From the NCBI GenBank assembly GCA_002162955.1, contig MABD01000002.1, positions 45,024 to 109,023 on the forward strand: a stretch of 64,000 nucleotides of DNA. Reading direction: 5' to 3'. Origin of the DNA: Gammaproteobacteria bacterium 45_16_T64. Lineage in GTDB: Bacteria; Pseudomonadota; Gammaproteobacteria; Pseudomonadales; Ketobacteraceae. Below, in pieces: positions 63,668 through 64,000 of the stretch. The number at the start of each line of letters is the position of its first letter. Position 1 is the first letter of the stretch. Both the position numbers and the translations under genes were made by a program. The notes under the pieces are model-generated. The model worked only from the letters and a program-made list of their open reading frames with translations. It searched no databases and was not told where the DNA came from.

Positions 63668-64000
63668 AACATTCTCCCCAACTAGACTAGCTCAAAGCCA
63701 CTATTCTTACGTGATTCAATGTCTTAACATTTATAAGACAATAATTCGTTACTCTATATTCAGTTTAGCAACAGAACTCCAATGCAAAAACCATTGATAA
63801 GAATTTTTTGTGTTATCGATACAACAAGTACATATAACGCCATTTGTGACGATACTCTTTGATCGGCATAAAAAAAGGCGCCTAAAGGCCACTGCTGTCC
63901 CACAGTGAGTGACTAAATAAGAAAGCCTGAATCTAAATAGATATAATGTGAGTGCGAACAAACGTTATAGCTATAAGGATTCAGGCTTTGTCACATAATA
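63668..64000. other. Gene-free end of the window
   Basis: 333 bases without a supported gene. It holds the promoter of the gene at 63341 (minus strand) and an inverted repeat near the right end (63922-63989). A short minus-strand frame (63749-63961) lacks coding character. Confidence 0.5.
63922..63989. repeat. 12-bp inverted repeat near the right edge
   Basis: AAAGCCTGAATC (63922-63933) and its perfect complement GATTCAGGCTTT (63978-63989) lie 44 bases apart. GTGAC lies eight bases outside the left arm and its complement GTCAC directly outside the right arm. Could be a long-loop hairpin, a small mobile repeat, or the edge of an element continuing to the right. Confidence 0.4.

Noticed and set aside
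63749..63961. 70-residue minus-strand frame at the end of the window
   Set aside because: Composition unlike the neighbouring genes, no ribosome-binding site or family motif.
63948..63998. GTG-started 16-codon frame at the right edge
   Set aside because: Too short, ends within the window, no family pattern; only the surrounding inverted repeat is reported.
1..64000. CRISPR arrays, tRNA or rRNA genes
   Set aside because: None recognised on reading through; repeats present are inside genes or short palindromes.

Overview
The window looks like chromosomal DNA of a free-living, probably marine gammaproteobacterium of the wider Pseudomonas / Oceanospirillales / Cellvibrionales group. The block leuC-leuD-leuB-asd-fimV-truA-trpF-trpB and the neighbour pairs prmB-aroC-MFS and gpsA-DUF4389-sixA are arrangements I know from that group. 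Base composition looks moderate, a little under half G+C by eye. No rRNA, tRNA, CRISPR array, transposase or phage structural gene was seen. The genus cannot be fixed from the sequence alone.

Layout. 1-10000 (minus): housekeeping biosynthesis, namely tryptophan (trpB partial, trpF), pseudouridine synthase truA, polar hub protein fimV, asd and leuBDC. A divergent LysR regulator follows, with a long palindrome between it and leuC. 11100-21600: a signalling block with a short-chain dehydrogenase, a hybrid kinase with HPt, an exported rhodanese, and two 7TMR-DISM hybrid kinases flanking a 37-residue lipoprotein and an unknown 116-residue protein. 21700-25800 (plus): a tightly coupled operon PepSY - response regulator - PhoQ-like kinase - two Bor-like lipoproteins, followed by a MipA/OmpV outer-membrane protein. 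PmrA/QseB-like TTAA direct repeats precede both units, so this is probably an envelope-stress regulon.

26400-29150 (minus): a BigR/SqrR-type sulfide-detoxification operon (ArsR-family sensor, TauE exporter, persulfide dioxygenase, two YeeE-like proteins). A perfect 14-bp inverted repeat covers the ArsR gene's start codon and ribosome-binding site. 29200-35250: SDR/TetR pair, a membrane protein, MFS, aroC, prmB. 35650-43340 (plus): a five-gene ethylmalonyl-CoA pathway operon (HpcH/HpaI-type CoA lyase, methylsuccinyl-CoA dehydrogenase, mesaconyl-CoA hydratase, ethylmalonyl-CoA mutase, MeaB chaperone) for acetyl-CoA assimilation. Crotonyl-CoA carboxylase/reductase is not in the window.

43340-57600 is more accessory in character: a lone Hcp; an unusual 1147-residue protein fusing an ArsP/DUF318-type permease to Cys-x11-Cys repeats, an FG-GAP propeller and an ASPIC/UnbV domain; an acyltransferase-3; a solute-binding protein; and an 894-residue lipoprotein ending in five tandem Cys-rich repeats. 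A LysR / EamA exporter / tautomerase module follows. 57700-63700 returns to core genes: acyltransferase-like, TraB/GumN, long-chain acyl-CoA synthetase, sixA, DUF4389, gpsA. The best candidates for something undescribed are the permease-propeller fusion, the Cys-repeat lipoprotein and the arsR start-site hairpin.
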